Source: Amycolatopsis sp. NBRC 101858
GTDB lineage: Bacteria; Actinomycetota; Actinomycetes; Mycobacteriales; Pseudonocardiaceae
Assembly: GCF_030269325.1 (NCBI RefSeq)
Contig: NZ_BSTD01000006.1
Span: forward strand, 620,001-684,000
Direction of reading: 5' to 3'
Length of the DNA stretch: 64,000 nucleotides
Part shown: positions 62,484 to 64,000 of the stretch, piece after piece
Numbering within the stretch: the first letter of the stretch is position 1
Layout of the letters: each line of letters starts with the position of its first letter
Notes under the pieces: model-generated
What the model saw: only the letters and a program-made list of their open reading frames with translations
Told to the model about the DNA's origin: nothing
Databases searched by the model: none
Made by a program: the position numbers and the translations under genes

Positions 62484-63385
62484 GCACGCAGTCCGTCCTC
62501 TACGACATCCCCGGCCCGAAGACACGCGCCCGCAACTGGGTCTACACCGTGCTGTTCGTGCTGGTGCTGCTCCTGGTGGCGTGGTTCGTCTACAACGGCT
62601 TCGAAGCGAAGGGCCAGTGGGCCGGCGCGCTCTGGAAGCCGTTCGTCGAGGGGTCGACCTGGACCCAGTTCCTGCTGCCGGGCCTGCTGAACACGCTCAA
62701 GGCCGCCGCGCTGGCGATCGTGATCGCGCTGCCGATCGGCGCGCTGCTGGGCATCGGGCGGCTGTCCGAGCACAAGTGGGTCCGGATCCCGGTCGGCGCG
62801 GTGGTCGAGTTCTTCCGGGCCATCCCGGTGCTGCTGCTGATGGTGTTCGCCGCGTCGTTCTACGCGTACTACACCGGCATCGACGCGGACACCCGGCCGC
62901 TCTTCGCCGCCGTCACGGGCCTCGTGCTCTACAACGGCTCGGTGATGGCCGAGGTGTTCCGGGCGGGCATCCTGTCCCTGCCCAAGGGACAGACCGAAGC
63001 CGCGTCGGCCCTCGGCCTGCGCAAGACCCAGCTGATGACCAACATCCTGCTCCCGCAGGCCATCACGCTCATGCTGCCGGCCCTGGTCAGCCAGCTGGTG
63101 GTCATCCTCAAGGACACCGCGCTCGCCGGTCAGCTGACCATCGGCTACGACGAGCTGATCCGCGGTTCCGGGCCGATCACCGGCAACTTCAACAACACGA
63201 TCCCGACGCTGATCGTCATCGCGATCATCTTCATCGTGCTCAACCTGCTCCTGACGCGGCTCGCCTCGTACCTGGAGCGGAAGCTGTCCCGCCGGAAGAA
63301 GGCCCCTCGCGGCGCGAAGCCGCTCGACGAGGCGCCGTCGTCGATCGTGGACGAGACCGACTTCAACACCGGCCGGGCGGTCTGA
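62480..63385 (+). CDS. gluD: glutamate ABC transporter, permease
   Basis: A 301-residue permease, partner of GluC. It has an N-terminal extra helix (WVYTVLFVLVLLLVAWFVYN), the core five helices, and the EAA loop GQTEAASALGLRKTQLMTNI followed by LLPQAI. A charged cytoplasmic tail (KLSRRKKAPRGAKP) closes it. The ATG overlaps the gluC stop. In corynebacteria recX follows this operon; here an SDR gene follows a terminator. Confidence 0.94.
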   Translation: MSTQSVLYDIPGPKTRARNWVYTVLFVLVLLLVAWFVYNGFEAKGQWAGALWKPFVEGSTWTQFLLPGLLNTLKAAALAIVIALPIGALLGIGRLSEHKWVRIPVGAVVEFFRAIPVLLLMVFAASFYAYYTGIDADTRPLFAAVTGLVLYNGSVMAEVFRAGILSLPKGQTEAASALGLRKTQLMTNILLPQAITLMLPALVSQLVVILKDTALAGQLTIGYDELIRGSGPITGNFNNTIPTLIVIAIIFIVLNLLLTRLASYLERKLSRRKKAPRGAKPLDEAPSSIVDETDFNTGRAV

Positions 63386-63398
63386 CCTCCGGTATTCG

Positions 63399-63441
63399 AA
63401 GCGGGTGAGTGCGCGACAGCGTGCTCACCCGCTTTTCTTTT
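63399..63441 (+). terminator. Rho-independent terminator of gluABCD
   Basis: 11-bp arms (63399-63409 with 63424-63434) followed by a T-rich run (TTTTCTTTT overall), the clearest intrinsic terminator of the window. Confidence 0.85.
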
Positions 63442-63464
63442 GCCCCGATCGGGGCTCACCGGGC

Positions 63465-63493
63465 TTGTCGTACCCGGGGGTCTCCCCTAGCGT
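63465..63493 (+). promoter_or_regulatory. promoter of the SDR gene
   Basis: TTGTCG (63465-63470) and TAGCGT (63488-63493) with 17-base spacing; the transcript would start at the ATG at 63501 (leaderless). Confidence 0.6.
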
Positions 63494-63500
63494 CGGGACC

Positions 63501-64000
63501 ATGGGTGTCGCACTGGTGACCGGAAGTTCCCGAGGGCTGGGCCGGACGATCGCCCGGCGGCTGGCCCGCGACGGGTTCGCGGTGGCGGTGAACGCCCTGC
63601 ACGACGACCCCGACCTCAAGACCGCCGCGGAGGGCGTCCTCGCCGAAAGCGGGAAGACCGCCGCCTTCGCCGCCGACGTGACCGACCGGCACCAGGTCGG
63701 CGAGCTGGTCGACGCCGTGACGGCGTTGCTGGGCCCGATCACCGTGCTGGTGCTCAACGCGACGGGCCCGCAGCCGGACGTCTTCCTGTCCGAAGTGGAC
63801 TGGGCGGATCACCTGGGCCACCTGGACTTCTTCGTGCGCTCGCCGGTGCTGCTCGGCCACGCGGTGCTCCCCGGCATGCGCGCCCGCGGCTACGGCCGGA
63901 TCATCCACATCGACTCGGAGGTCGCCGAGCGCCCGCCACCCGGCCGTTCGGCGTACGCGACGGCCAAGGCGGCCCAGGTCGGCCTGGCCCGGGCGTGGGC
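63501..64000 (+). CDS. short-chain dehydrogenase/reductase, N-terminal part (cut by window edge)
   Basis: An open frame from ATG 63501 to the window end, 166 complete codons. It shows the SDR cofactor motif TGSSRGLG near residue 7, the NAG-like motif as LNATGPQP, and the catalytic Ser/Tyr/Lys region HIDSE...YATAK. The FabG-like start and variant NATGP motif are typical of 3-oxoacyl-ACP-reductase-like SDRs of unknown substrate. There is no ribosome site; a leaderless promoter lies just upstream. The C-terminus is outside the window. Confidence 0.88.
   Translation, partial: MGVALVTGSSRGLGRTIARRLARDGFAVAVNALHDDPDLKTAAEGVLAESGKTAAFAADVTDRHQVGELVDAVTALLGPITVLVLNATGPQPDVFLSEVDWADHLGHLDFFVRSPVLLGHAVLPGMRARGYGRIIHIDSEVAERPPPGRSAYATAKAAQVGLARAW

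Overview
The window is high-GC, densely packed actinobacterial chromosome with many GTG starts, ATGA/GTGA gene overlaps and leaderless-looking promoters. A TIGR03086/mycothiol-type isomerase, an IdeR-type regulator, a class II (B12-dependent) ribonucleotide reductase next to nrdR, and the order nrdR / LysM gene / lexA / hflX / dapF / miaA / DUF349 gene / membrane gene / miaB all point to a mycolate-related or pseudonocardial actinomycete. The gene content fits Amycolatopsis or a close relative, but no rRNA is present to prove the genus.

Layout. Bases 1-6.4 kb: tail of an acyl-CoA dehydrogenase, then a minus-strand group of acuC, a GNAT/acyl-CoA-ligase fusion (Pat type) and a serine hydrolase, then a two-domain sulfurtransferase. 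6.5-9.5 kb: ideR-galK-galE. 9.5-10.2 kb: a gene-free stretch made of decaying copies of the end of galE. 10.3-25 kb: mixed genes (DUF4192, M23 peptidase, NarL-type two-component pair, YdcF, S15 peptidase, DUF4139, CBS protein, MocR regulator, zinc metallopeptidase, prolyl oligopeptidase). 24.6-32 kb: three small drug-response modules, each with a recognisable palindromic operator (azoR/SMR/TetR; RHH/VOC/MFS; TetR/FAD monooxygenase), ending with a PEP-mutase family gene.

32-51 kb is the conserved core: nrdJ-nrdR, a LysM cell-division-type gene and lexA sharing three SOS boxes, hflX, dapF, miaA, a DUF349 protein and miaB. Two accessory blocks interrupt it or sit beside it. One is an ArsR-like repressor, MFS exporter and archaeal-type valyl-tRNA synthetase between hflX and dapF. 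The other is about 9 kb between miaB and gluABCD: a STAND (NB-ARC/TPR) ATPase with a small partner, a GH64 glucanase, an FAD amine-oxidase-like enzyme, and a TAXI binding protein with a two-component pair. gluABCD (glutamate ABC importer) and the start of an SDR gene close the window.

Non-coding signals worth attention: three DnaA-box-like sequences spaced exactly 32 bp upstream of nrdR; two perfect DnaA boxes forming the arms of a hairpin after the DUF349 gene; a 104-bp direct repeat downstream of it; and at least six copies of the palindrome TCCAC(A/T)GTGGA scattered over genes and spacers. No tRNA, rRNA, CRISPR array, transposase or phage gene was recognised.
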